Assembly: GCF_046557915.1 (NCBI RefSeq)
Contig: NZ_JBHEBG010000003.1
Coordinates: 539,943 to 603,942 of the forward strand
Source: JBHEBG01 sp046557915
Lineage (GTDB): Bacteria > Bacteroidota > Bacteroidia > Flavobacteriales > Flavobacteriaceae
Direction: 5' to 3'
DNA length: 64,000 bases
Positions 26,037 to 34,736 of the stretch are shown in pieces. Positions within the stretch are counted from its first letter, which is position 1; the number at the start of each line of letters is the position of its first letter. Both the position numbers and the translations under genes were made by a program. Below the pieces are notes generated by a model. That model was given only the letters and a program-made list of their open reading frames with translations. It searched no databases and had not been told where the DNA came from.

Positions 26037-28217
26037 TTATGCATCGGGTTCATCTAATAATATTTCCAATATTTGAATGGCGGCTTCGCTAATTTTTGTG
26101 CCCGGTCCAAAAACGGCCACTGCACCCGCATCAAACAAAAATTGATAATCTTGCTTTGGGACAACACCACCTATAATGACCATGATATCTTCCCTGCCGT
26201 AACTTTTTAGTTCCTCTATCACTTTGGGAACCAACGTTTTATGTCCGCCAGCTAATGATGATACGCCTAAAATATGCACATCATTTTCCACGGCTTGTTT
26301 AGCAACTTCTTCCGGAGTTTGGAAAAGAGGACCTATATCCACATCAAAACCAAGATCTGCGTAGCCCGTGGCTACTACTTTAGCGCCTCTATCATGGCCG
26401 TCTTGCCCCATTTTGGCGATCATTATCCGTGGTCTCCGACCTTCCTTTTCTGCAAATTGATCTGCAATATCCCTTGCCGTTTTAAAACTCTCATCGTCTT
26501 TTATTTCTTTGGAATACACGCCTACAAATGATTTAATTACGGCTTTGTGCCTACCGAAAGCAGTTTCTAAGGCGGTGCTTATCTCACCCAGCGTTGCCCT
26601 TGCTTTGGCGGCTTCTACCGCTAAAGCTAACAAATTTTGTGCTTCCCCGCCAGCGGTAGATACCAATTTTGCTTTGGCAGCTTCCCTTAACCTTTGCAAG
26701 GTCTTTTCTACGGTATCTGCATCCCGCAGTTTTTTAACGGATGCCAAACGGGCCAATTGCTGGTTTCTAACCATATCATTATCCACTTCCAAAATATGTA
26801 ACGGATCTTCTTTGTCAAGTTGGTATTTATTGACACCCACAATAACATCCTGGCCACTATCTATTCGCGCTTGTTTTTTGGCCGCTGCCTCCTCTATTCT
26901 CATTTTTGGAATTCCGGCTTCAATAGCTTTGGTCATACCACCCAAATCCTCAACTTCCTGAATTAGTTTCCAAGCTTTTTTTGCAATTTCATCGGTTAAA
27001 TATTCTACATAATAGCTACCTCCCCAAGGATCTACGGTTTTGGTTATTTTGGTCTCTTCTTGTAAGAAAATTTGTGTGTTACGCGCTATTCTGGCCGAAA
27101 AATCGGTGGGAAGGGCTATGGCCTCATCCAAGGCATTGGTGTGTAGGCTCTGTGTTCCTCCAAAGGCTGCTGCTGCCGCCTCTATGGTTGTTCTTGCCAC
27201 ATTGTTAAAGGGGTCTTGCTCCGTAAGGCTCCATCCACTGGTTTGGCAATGTGTTCTAAGTATCAATGATTTTTCGTTCTTAGGGTTAAATGGCGCTACA
27301 AGTTTGGCCCATAACATCCTACCTGCACGTAGTTTGGCAATTTCTACAAAATGATTCATCCCAATTGCCCAGAAAAAGGAAAGTCGTGGCGCAAAACTGT
27401 CTATATCCAAACCGGCTTTTAAACCAGTTCTAATGTACTCTAAACCATCGGCCAGGGTGTAAGCCAATTCTATATCGGCAGTTGCTCCGGCCTCTTGCAT
27501 ATGATACCCAGAAATACTAATGCTGTTAAACTTGGGCATGTATTTACTGGCGTATTCAAAAATATCGGTAACGATCTGCATGGATGGCGCCGGGGGATAA
27601 ATATAGGTGTTGCGCACCATGAACTCCTTTAGGATATCGTTCTGTATTGTACCCGATAACTGGTCTAGGGAAACCCCTTGTTCTTCTGCTGCGGCTATGT
27701 AGAAAGCCATAATGGGCAATACGGCCCCGTTCATTGTCATGGATACGGACATTTTGTCCAGGGGGATACCGTTGAACAAAATTTTCATATCCTCTATAGA
27801 ATCTATGGCTACACCAGCTTTACCAACGTCTCCCACAACCCGCTCATGATCACTATCGTAACCTCTATGGGTAGGTAGGTCAAAGGCTATGGAAAGTCCT
27901 TTTTGGCCTGCTGCCAAATTTCTTCTGTAAAAGGCATTACTCTCTTCTGCGGTTGAAAACCCTGCATATTGTCTAATGGTCCATGGTCTTCTAACATACA
28001 TTGTAGTATACGGACCTCTTAGGTAAGGAGGTATGCCCGCTCCAAAATGTAAATGGGAAAGTGTTTCAATATCTTTTTCAGAATAAACAGGTTTAATCGG
28101 GATGCCTTCGGCAATTTGGAAAGAGGATTTCTGGTCTTCCAATACACTTATTGTTCCTTCCCTGCCGTTTTTGGGCCGGGGTTCCAAGGTAATATGTTGC
28201 AGATTTTTTCTACTCAT
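26037..28217 (-). CDS. Methylmalonyl-CoA mutase, large (catalytic) subunit
   Basis: Adenosylcobalamin-dependent interconversion of methylmalonyl-CoA and succinyl-CoA. 726 residues, normal length. The N-terminal TIM-barrel has YTTMYVRRPWTIRQYAGFST near 68, LSIAFDLPTHRGYDSD near 110 and AGATADIELAYTLADG near 245. The C-terminal B12-binding domain has the DxHxxG motif in MGQDGHDRGAKVVATGYADL near 610 and GGVVPKQDYQFLFDAG near 690. The start overlaps the small-subunit gene by 8 bases. Confidence 0.96.
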   Translation of the reverse strand: MSRKNLQHITLEPRPKNGREGTISVLEDQKSSFQIAEGIPIKPVYSEKDIETLSHLHFGAGIPPYLRGPYTTMYVRRPWTIRQYAGFSTAEESNAFYRRNLAAGQKGLSIAFDLPTHRGYDSDHERVVGDVGKAGVAIDSIEDMKILFNGIPLDKMSVSMTMNGAVLPIMAFYIAAAEEQGVSLDQLSGTIQNDILKEFMVRNTYIYPPAPSMQIVTDIFEYASKYMPKFNSISISGYHMQEAGATADIELAYTLADGLEYIRTGLKAGLDIDSFAPRLSFFWAIGMNHFVEIAKLRAGRMLWAKLVAPFNPKNEKSLILRTHCQTSGWSLTEQDPFNNVARTTIEAAAAAFGGTQSLHTNALDEAIALPTDFSARIARNTQIFLQEETKITKTVDPWGGSYYVEYLTDEIAKKAWKLIQEVEDLGGMTKAIEAGIPKMRIEEAAAKKQARIDSGQDVIVGVNKYQLDKEDPLHILEVDNDMVRNQQLARLASVKKLRDADTVEKTLQRLREAAKAKLVSTAGGEAQNLLALAVEAAKARATLGEISTALETAFGRHKAVIKSFVGVYSKEIKDDESFKTARDIADQFAEKEGRRPRIMIAKMGQDGHDRGAKVVATGYADLGFDVDIGPLFQTPEEVAKQAVENDVHILGVSSLAGGHKTLVPKVIEELKSYGREDIMVIIGGVVPKQDYQFLFDAGAVAVFGPGTKISEAAIQILEILLDEPDA

Positions 28218-29589
28218 CTTTTAGCCGTTTTTGCTCTAGGTCTTCCGCCAATCGTCTTTCCAAAATAGGCTCTAAAAGTGTTTTGCGGCTGTTCCTTTTC
28301 ATAAAGGGATAGAGCTCTAGATCTGTTTTCATGGTGTCCGAGGCCAATATATAGCTGTTTGCACCTACTAAAACCTGCTTTTTTTCATTAAAAAGTTGCT
28401 GTTCTTTATCTGCACTTTCCTTTATTTTCTTCTGTATGGTATGTTCCTTTAGCTGTTTTAAAAAACCACCATTTTTTTCGATGTCCTTAAACAACTGCAG
28501 CGCCTTTTGTGACAATTGAGTGGTTAAAGAGGTAATGTAATACGATCCATCAGCCGGATTGGCAACCTTGTCAAAATAACTTTCGTGCTGCAATATCAGT
28601 AATTGATTTTTCGCTATTCGCTCGCCAAACTCATTTTCTTTATGATAAATGGCATCATAGGGCAAATTGCAAACGGTATTGGCGCCACCGATTATGGCCG
28701 ACATACATTCCATGGTGGTCCTTAGCATATTAACGTTGTAATCGTAAAGCGTTTTGTTTCTCCTGCTAGGTTTGGCAATAATATGGCACTCCTCGTTAAC
28801 TCCGTACTCCGCGGCCAAGGTACGCCATAGTAGGCGTAAAGCCCTTAGTTTTGCAATTTCAAGGAAATAGTTGCCGCCCACCGAAATGGTGAAGGTAATC
28901 TGCTGTGAGGCATCTAATTTATAACGGTTTAGGTACTCGTTGGCATGGGCCAACCCATACGCCAATTCTTGCACACTATTTGCCCCAGCATTTTGATATA
29001 GCGAAATATCTACACCAAGCACATTGAGGTAATCTTTATGCGCGGTTTTTTGTAGTATTTTATCAATGACTTCATGGTCCTTGTTTAGATTGAAAAACCA
29101 GTTCCCCGTTCTAGCAAGGTTTCCAACAATATCCAGATTAAAAAAAGTAGGAGCGGTACGCACATTTTTAACAGCTATATACTGCTCTAAATATTCGAGA
29201 TCTAAAAATTGAAATTGAAAATGAATCGGGATATCCCTTAGGCTATCACCTGCTTGCAGATTTTTAATATCGATGTCTTTGGAAGGAACAATGAAAATTA
29301 AGCTTTGGGCGCCATCTGCCACAGTTTTGATTGCTTTGGCATTGGCCAGTGCCGCATTACCCGCATAAATAGCTTGGGCAATATGCCATGGAGAGGGTGG
29401 TGATACACCCGCCGATGCATCATTTTTTAGGTCTTCATGGTTGTAAAAAGGCTTTACCTTAATGCCTTCCGCAGTTTCCCAAACCAAAGAATCGTTATAA
29501 TCTTCACCTTTTAGGTCAAATTGGATTTTCTGTTTCCAAGCCTTGGCCGAAACTTCATCGAATTCATCAAACAAGCTATTCTTACTCAT
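28210..29589 (-). CDS. Methylmalonyl-CoA mutase, small subunit (short form lacking the B12 domain)
   Basis: Partner subunit of the mutase. 459 residues from the ATG at 29589 (MSKNSLFDEFDEVSAK); upstream in-frame starts lie within the preceding FtsB-like gene. The barrel domain is homologous to the large subunit (HIAQAIYAGNAALANAKAIK, AGANSVQELAYGLAHANEYL, TMECMSAIIGGANTVCNLP), but the protein ends near KQVLVGANSYILASD and a short tail. The roughly 170-residue cobalamin-binding half found in longer small subunits is absent. It overlaps both neighbours by 8 bases, indicating tight coupling. Confidence 0.92.
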   Translation of the reverse strand: MSKNSLFDEFDEVSAKAWKQKIQFDLKGEDYNDSLVWETAEGIKVKPFYNHEDLKNDASAGVSPPSPWHIAQAIYAGNAALANAKAIKTVADGAQSLIFIVPSKDIDIKNLQAGDSLRDIPIHFQFQFLDLEYLEQYIAVKNVRTAPTFFNLDIVGNLARTGNWFFNLNKDHEVIDKILQKTAHKDYLNVLGVDISLYQNAGANSVQELAYGLAHANEYLNRYKLDASQQITFTISVGGNYFLEIAKLRALRLLWRTLAAEYGVNEECHIIAKPSRRNKTLYDYNVNMLRTTMECMSAIIGGANTVCNLPYDAIYHKENEFGERIAKNQLLILQHESYFDKVANPADGSYYITSLTTQLSQKALQLFKDIEKNGGFLKQLKEHTIQKKIKESADKEQQLFNEKKQVLVGANSYILASDTMKTDLELYPFMKRNSRKTLLEPILERRLAEDLEQKRLKDE

Positions 29590-29914
29590 TTTTTTCATTC
29601 TTAAGGCTATCCTCGTATTCAATCAAATAAATCTCCTCGTTTTTTTTCTTTAGGTAATACTGTTCCCGAGCAAATTTTTCCAACTCTTTTTTATCGGACA
29701 GTTTTTCAATTACCTTTTTGTCTTTGGCAATTTCTTCTCGTAAAAATTCGCGTTGTTTTTCCAGGTTTTTAATCTCCTTTTTTAATTCCCAATGGATAAA
29801 GACCGAATTTGTATCAAAAAAAACCATCCAGATCACAAAAACGGAAAGAACCAAAACATAGATATTGGTCATTAGCGAAAACCATTTTTTGTTTCTTAAA
29901 TCTTTCAGTCCCAT
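29582..29914 (-). CDS. FtsB/DivIC-like septum formation initiator protein
   Basis: Bitopic division protein of 110 residues: a short cytosolic start (MGLKDLRNKKWFSL), one membrane span (IYVLVLSVFVIWMVFF, about 18-33) and a periplasmic coiled coil (LKKEIKNLEKQREFLREEIA, KVIEKLSDKKELEKFAREQY) ending in the conserved YYLKKKNEEIYLI pattern. In other bacteria it bridges FtsL and FtsQ in the divisome. It lies between udk and the mutase genes; the association with propionate genes is probably incidental. Confidence 0.88.
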   Translation of the reverse strand: MGLKDLRNKKWFSLMTNIYVLVLSVFVIWMVFFDTNSVFIHWELKKEIKNLEKQREFLREEIAKDKKVIEKLSDKKELEKFAREQYYLKKKNEEIYLIEYEDSLKNEKNE

Positions 29915-29920
29915 AGTTGC

Positions 29921-30529
29921 CTACGCAAGTTTTTCGTTGATTATTGTACGTACAATGTCTACCGCCACAGTGTTGTAGTTATTGTTTGGGATTATGATAT
30001 CGGCATATTCCTTAGTAGGTTCAATAAACTGATCGTGCATGGGCTTAAGGGTAGTTTGGTATCGGGTTAAAACTTCTTCCAAGTCCCTACCACGTTCATT
30101 GATATCTCTTTTTAATCTGCGTATAAGTCGCTCGTCCGAGTCCGCATGCACAAATATTTTTATATCGAACATATCGCGGATTTTTGGGTTGGTCATTATT
30201 AGAATCCCTTCCACGATCATTACCTTGGTAGGGTGGGTCCTCAGTGTATTTTTTGTCCGATTGTGTTTTGGAAAGGAGTATACGGGTTGGTCCACAGCCT
30301 TCCCTTTTTTTAATAGGGTAAGATGATCTGCCAGTAGGTCAAAATCTATGGCCCTTGGGTGGTCATAATTAATTTTAGTACGTTCCTCATAGGTGAGGTG
30401 AGAAAGATCGTTATAGTAAGAATCTTGAGATATAACACCTACCTCCTCGTTCGGAAGTTCGTTAATGATCTGATTTACAACCGTGGTTTTTCCACAACCG
30501 GTGCCACCCGCTATCCCGATAATAAGCAT
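29921..30529 (-). CDS. udk: Uridine kinase
   Basis: Phosphorylates uridine and cytidine in pyrimidine salvage. 202 residues from the ATG at 30529 (MLIIGIAGGTGCGKTTVVNQ), which puts the P-loop at residue 8 as in the family; an in-frame upstream start adds an unlikely leader. Other motifs: VISQDSYYNDLSHLTYEERT near 38, NYDHPRAIDFDLLADHL near 60 and FVHADSDERLIRRLKRDINE near 128. First gene of udk-ftsB-mutA-mutB. Confidence 0.94.
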   Translation of the reverse strand: MLIIGIAGGTGCGKTTVVNQIINELPNEEVGVISQDSYYNDLSHLTYEERTKINYDHPRAIDFDLLADHLTLLKKGKAVDQPVYSFPKHNRTKNTLRTHPTKVMIVEGILIMTNPKIRDMFDIKIFVHADSDERLIRRLKRDINERGRDLEEVLTRYQTTLKPMHDQFIEPTKEYADIIIPNNNYNTVAVDIVRTIINEKLA

Positions 30530-30726
30530 GCTTATTTGTTTTGACCCAAAAATACATATTTGAGACGACACTAACTATAACATTCAAAGTCTTGTAAGTT
30601 GCATAGATACAAGAATCTAGTGCATTAAAACATGATATATTTCATAACCCGAGGCATTTTTGAGGGCTAACTTTGGAACATAAAACTTCTTTGTACGGTC
30701 CAATTATTTTTTAAGGGTTAGCGGTA

Positions 30727-30740
30727 TTTATTGCAATAAA
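30727..30740. promoter_or_regulatory. 14-base perfect palindrome upstream of the carboxylase operon
   Basis: TTTATTGCAATAAA is a perfect palindrome in the 285-base divergent gap between udk and the biotin carrier gene, 74 bases before the latter's ATG. Its form suits a dimeric repressor or activator operator, but AT-rich palindromes can occur by chance. Nothing else in the gap is clear. Confidence 0.35.
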
Positions 30741-30814
30741 ATTTAGGACAGGTATCGTAGAAACCACATTAAGCCCTATTTTTATGTTAGCAACAAATTA
30801 CAACCGTTTTGTAT

Positions 30815-31300
30815 ATGGAAAATTCTTTTAAGGCAATTGTAAACAACGACATGGAATTGGACGTTTCTATGGATGATGTTTCAAAAACAGATGTTTTTAA
30901 CACCGCTCCAAACAAATATCATATTCTTAAGGACAATAAGCCCTATAATGTGGAAATTATTCATTCCGATTTCAATTCCAAGCGTTATACCGTTAATGTT
31001 AATGGTAATCTATATACCGTAAACTTACAAGATGAACTAGATCAGTTGATAAAAGAAATGGGATTTGAAATAGGTACTTCTAAAGATGTAGGTTCCATAG
31101 AGGCTCCAATGCCCGGGTTGATATTGGATGTAGCCGTTGACAAGAAACAACAGGTGAAAGAAGGCGATACGTTGCTTATTTTGGAGGCTATGAAAATGGA
31201 AAATATTATTACTTCCCCAAGGGATGGAATAATAAAAAGTATAGCTGTGAGCAAGGGCGAAGCAGTAGTTAAAAAACAATTGTTGATAGCTTTTGAATAA
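30815..31300 (+). CDS. Biotin carboxyl carrier protein of an acyl-CoA carboxylase
   Basis: Carrier subunit of 161 residues. I use the ATG at 30815 (MENSFKAIVNNDMELD). An N-terminal domain of about 85 residues with beta character (YNVEIIHSDFNSKRYTVNVN) is followed by the biotinyl domain: GSIEAPMPGLILDVAVDKKQ near 91 and the biotinylated Lys in LILEAMKMENIITSPRDG near 127. It is 8 bases upstream of the biotin carboxylase gene. The carrier, carboxylase and transferase as three separate genes is the propionyl/acetyl-CoA carboxylase arrangement of this phylum. Confidence 0.93.
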   Translation: MENSFKAIVNNDMELDVSMDDVSKTDVFNTAPNKYHILKDNKPYNVEIIHSDFNSKRYTVNVNGNLYTVNLQDELDQLIKEMGFEIGTSKDVGSIEAPMPGLILDVAVDKKQQVKEGDTLLILEAMKMENIITSPRDGIIKSIAVSKGEAVVKKQLLIAFE

Positions 31301-31308
31301 TAATAGGG

Positions 31309-32751
31309 ATGAAAAAGATATTAATTGCCAATAGGGGAGAAATAGCGGTACGGGTTATGAAAACCGCTCAGAAGATGGGTATTAAAACCGTTGCCATTTA
31401 TTCCACGGTAGATAGGAATGCACCCCATGTGAGATTTGCGGACGAAGCCGTTCTAATCGGCGAAGCGCCATCTTCCGAATCGTACCTCTTGGGGGATAAA
31501 ATAATAGAGGTGGCCAAAGAACTGGGGGCAGATGGTATTCATCCTGGTTACGGTTTTTTAAGTGAAAATGCCGATTTCGCGGAAGCTGTAGAAAATAACG
31601 GACTCATTTTTATAGGTCCAAAATCTGCGGCAATACGCACTATGGGAAGTAAACTCGCCGCCAAAGAAGCTGTGAAACAATATAAGATCCCGATGGTTCC
31701 GGGCATTGACGAAGCCATTTCCGATGTAAAAAAAGCAAAGGCCATTGCCAAGGAAATTGGGTTCCCGATTTTAATAAAAGCCTCCGCTGGGGGTGGCGGA
31801 AAGGGTATGCGTATCGTGGAAGAAGAAAAAAATTTAGAATCTCAAATGAATAGGGCCATTAGCGAAGCTACATCGGCATTTGGTGACGGTTCTGTGTTTA
31901 TAGAAAAGTATGTAAGTTCTCCCCGGCATATAGAGATTCAGATCATGGCAGATACTCATGGCAATATTTTGTACTTCTTTGAACGCGAGTGTAGCATTCA
32001 AAGGCGGCACCAAAAAGTTGTGGAAGAGGCACCTTCGGTAATACTAACACCGCAATTACGTGCAAAAATGGGTGAGGCGGCGGTAGATGTGGCGAGGGCT
32101 TGCGACTATGTGGGTGCAGGTACCGTAGAATTTCTAATGGATGCATCGCACAACTTCTATTTCCTGGAAATGAATACCAGATTGCAGGTAGAGCACCCGG
32201 TGACCGAACTTATTACAGGGGTAGATTTGGTAGCACTACAAATAAAGGTTGCAAGGGGCGAAAAACTTTCCATTACCCAAGAAGAGCTAAAAATAATGGG
32301 GCATGCCGTTGAGCTAAGGGTGTATGCAGAGGATCCTTTAAACGAGTTTTTGCCCAGTGTAGGTATGTTGGAGACTTATAAATTGCCAAAAGGCGAAGGC
32401 GTACGCGTAGATAATGGTTTTGAGGAAGGAATGGATGTACCCATCTACTACGATCCCATGTTGTCCAAGCTTATCGCTTATGGAGCAAATAGGGAAGAGG
32501 CCATACAACGAATGCTTAAGGCCATAGACGATTACAAGATTGAAGGAGTAATGACAACTCTCGGTTTTGGGAAGTTCGTTTTTGATCATGAAGCCTTTCG
32601 TTCTGGTAATTTTGATACGCATTTCATAAAAAACTATTATTCGCCCCAAGCCTTGCTCAAAGAAGCCAGGGAAGAGGCAAAAATTGCAGCGATCATTGCA
32701 CTTAAACAATATAATAAGGACCAAAATAAGGTCCGCATACCAACTACTTGA
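31309..32751 (+). CDS. Acyl-CoA carboxylase, biotin carboxylase subunit
   Basis: ATP-grasp enzyme of 480 residues that carboxylates biotin on the carrier. Motifs: ILIANRGEIAVRVMKTAQ at the start, HPGYGFLSENADFA near 77, the glycine-rich loop KASAGGGGKGMRIVEE near 157, ECSIQRRHQKVVEEAPS near 226 and FLEMNTRLQVEHPVTELI near 285. Neighbours indicate propionyl-CoA carboxylase feeding methylmalonyl-CoA to the nearby mutase. Confidence 0.95.
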   Translation: MKKILIANRGEIAVRVMKTAQKMGIKTVAIYSTVDRNAPHVRFADEAVLIGEAPSSESYLLGDKIIEVAKELGADGIHPGYGFLSENADFAEAVENNGLIFIGPKSAAIRTMGSKLAAKEAVKQYKIPMVPGIDEAISDVKKAKAIAKEIGFPILIKASAGGGGKGMRIVEEEKNLESQMNRAISEATSAFGDGSVFIEKYVSSPRHIEIQIMADTHGNILYFFERECSIQRRHQKVVEEAPSVILTPQLRAKMGEAAVDVARACDYVGAGTVEFLMDASHNFYFLEMNTRLQVEHPVTELITGVDLVALQIKVARGEKLSITQEELKIMGHAVELRVYAEDPLNEFLPSVGMLETYKLPKGEGVRVDNGFEEGMDVPIYYDPMLSKLIAYGANREEAIQRMLKAIDDYKIEGVMTTLGFGKFVFDHEAFRSGNFDTHFIKNYYSPQALLKEAREEAKIAAIIALKQYNKDQNKVRIPTT

Positions 32752-32753
32752 CT

Positions 32754-34295
32754 ATGGATCCAAAATTGCAAAAGCTTAACGATAGAGTAGCCCAGGCAAA
32801 GCTTGGTGGTGGCCGGCAGCGTATAGAAAAACAACATCAGAAAAAGAAATTGACCGCACGCGAACGGGTAAATTATTTACTAGATGAAGGCTCCTTTGAG
32901 GAAATGGGGATTTTGGTAACCCATCGTACAACCGACTTTGGAATGGAGAAAGAAGTCTATTTCGGAGATGGTGTTATTACAGGGTATGGTACCATAGACG
33001 GGCGTTTGGTATATATCTATGCCCAAGATTTTACCGTTTTTGGTGGGGCGTTATCGGAGACACATGCCGAAAAGATCTGTAAAGTAATGGACTTGGCCAT
33101 GAAAGTTGGGGCACCGATTATTGGATTGAACGATTCTGGGGGTGCACGCATCCAAGAAGGTGTTAGGTCTTTGGGTGGTTATGCCGATATCTTTTATAGA
33201 AATGTAAGGGCATCTGGGGTAATTCCACAAATATCGGCCATCATGGGTCCCTGTGCGGGGGGTGCCGTTTATTCGCCAGCCATGACGGATTTTACGTTGA
33301 TGGTAGAAGGTACCAGCTATATGTTTGTTACAGGTCCAAATGTTGTTAAGACCGTAACCAATGAAGAAGTTACTTCTGAAGAGCTCGGAGGTGCCAGTAC
33401 CCATGCTTCCAAATCCGGGGTGGCCCACAAAACATCTTCCAACGATATAAGCTGTTTGGAGGATGTAAAAAAACTACTTGGATATTTACCTCAGAGCAAT
33501 AAAGAGTCTGTAAAAAAATATCCTTATGAATTGGAAGATGAGGTTAGGACCGTACTTTCGGAGATTATTCCGGATAATGCCAATAAGCCTTATGATATGC
33601 ACGAGGTAATCCATGGAATTATAGATACCGATTCGTTTTACGAAATCCATAAGGATTATGCAGAGAATATTATAGTGGGTTTTGCCAGACTTGGAGGACG
33701 AAGTATCGGGATTATTGCAAATCAACCTATGTTCTTGGCAGGTGTTCTTTGTGTGAATAGCTCGGCAAAAGGAGCTAGGTTTACCCGCTTTTGCGATAGT
33801 TTTAATATTCCCTTGCTTGTACTTGTAGATGTTCCGGGTTTTTTGCCAGGAACAGATCAGGAGTGGAACGCAATCATTACCAATGGTGCTAAACTGTTAT
33901 ATGCGTTTAGCGAGGCAACAGTACCCAGGGTTACGGTAATAACCAGAAAAGCCTATGGAGGAGCATACGATGTGATGAACTCCAAGCACATAGGGGCAGA
34001 TTTTAACTACGCATGGCCTACAGCGGAAATAGCCGTTATGGGGGCAAAAGGTGCAAGTGAAATTATCTTTAGGAAAGAAATACTGGCATCTGAAGATCCT
34101 GATGGTAAATTGGCGGAAAAGGAAGCGGAATATGCCGAGAAATTTGCAAATCCCTACAGGGCTGCTCGAAGAGGTTTTATAGATGAGGTGATATTACCTC
34201 AAAATACAAGAAGAAAGCTTATAAAAACGTTTAGCATGTTGGAAAATAAAAAGATAGAACTTCCTAAAAAGAAGCACGGAAATATTCCTTTATAA
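32754..34295 (+). CDS. Acyl-CoA (propionyl-CoA) carboxylase, carboxyltransferase subunit
   Basis: Moves the carboxyl group from biotin to propionyl-CoA or acetyl-CoA. 513 residues from the ATG at 32754, three bases after the biotin carboxylase stop. Crotonase-like halves: LTARERVNYLLDEGSFEEMG near 33, GLNDSGGARIQEGVRSLGGY near 123, MGPCAGGAVYSPAMTDF near 164; C-terminal half VDVPGFLPGTDQEWNAII near 360 and RKAYGGAYDVMNSKH near 398. Single-chain alpha/beta carboxyltransferases of this length are typical of propionyl-CoA carboxylase. The methylmalonyl-CoA epimerase that would complete the route is not in the window. Confidence 0.94.
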   Translation: MDPKLQKLNDRVAQAKLGGGRQRIEKQHQKKKLTARERVNYLLDEGSFEEMGILVTHRTTDFGMEKEVYFGDGVITGYGTIDGRLVYIYAQDFTVFGGALSETHAEKICKVMDLAMKVGAPIIGLNDSGGARIQEGVRSLGGYADIFYRNVRASGVIPQISAIMGPCAGGAVYSPAMTDFTLMVEGTSYMFVTGPNVVKTVTNEEVTSEELGGASTHASKSGVAHKTSSNDISCLEDVKKLLGYLPQSNKESVKKYPYELEDEVRTVLSEIIPDNANKPYDMHEVIHGIIDTDSFYEIHKDYAENIIVGFARLGGRSIGIIANQPMFLAGVLCVNSSAKGARFTRFCDSFNIPLLVLVDVPGFLPGTDQEWNAIITNGAKLLYAFSEATVPRVTVITRKAYGGAYDVMNSKHIGADFNYAWPTAEIAVMGAKGASEIIFRKEILASEDPDGKLAEKEAEYAEKFANPYRAARRGFIDEVILPQNTRRKLIKTFSMLENKKIELPKKKHGNIPL

Positions 34296-34323
34296 GTTTC
34301 CGAAATGCTGTTTTTACTATTTT

Positions 34324-34680
34324 CTACATACTGTATTCTTGGGTATGATTTACGCTTGGGGCACAAATAACGTTCTCCTCGTCCAATTGGGTCACTGCCT
34401 TGCATTCGGTCAAAATTTGGAATAGATCGAGCTTGCCGAACGCTAAAGCACGTTTCTTTTTTTCGCTCCAATCTTTAATTTTGTTCTCGAAATAGATGGC
34501 CTGTTCAATGGTTTCAAAACTTTGATGAAAAAGCAGTTTTATGGGTCTTCTTTCATATGTAAAAGACCTACTATCAATACCCTGTTGATGGGCAATATAA
34601 CTAGCTGATAAATTGTCCGTTATACCTGTGTGCGTAAGGTTGTCCGAACAGTGAAGGATGTAAACATAGTAGTACTTCAT
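34324..34680 (-). CDS. GIY-YIG domain protein with atypical catalytic helix
   Basis: Protein of 118 residues with a single GIY-YIG fold: YYVYILHCSDNLTHTGIT near residues 4-21 corresponds to the two signature strands and the later YFENKIKDWSEKKKRAL (about 63-79) includes the conserved Glu and basic helix of the UvrC/YhbQ-like group. The helix after GIT reads DNLSASYIAHQQ, without the catalytic Arg usual there (often LxxRxxxH). It may therefore be a weak or inactive nuclease. It converges with the carboxyltransferase gene and is not in an operon. Confidence 0.82.
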   Translation of the reverse strand: MKYYYVYILHCSDNLTHTGITDNLSASYIAHQQGIDSRSFTYERRPIKLLFHQSFETIEQAIYFENKIKDWSEKKKRALAFGKLDLFQILTECKAVTQLDEENVICAPSVNHTQEYSM

Positions 34681-34736
34681 AATTGATGGTGTTTTAGTTT
34701 TAATGGTACTTCACATTATTTAAACGATCTAAATAC

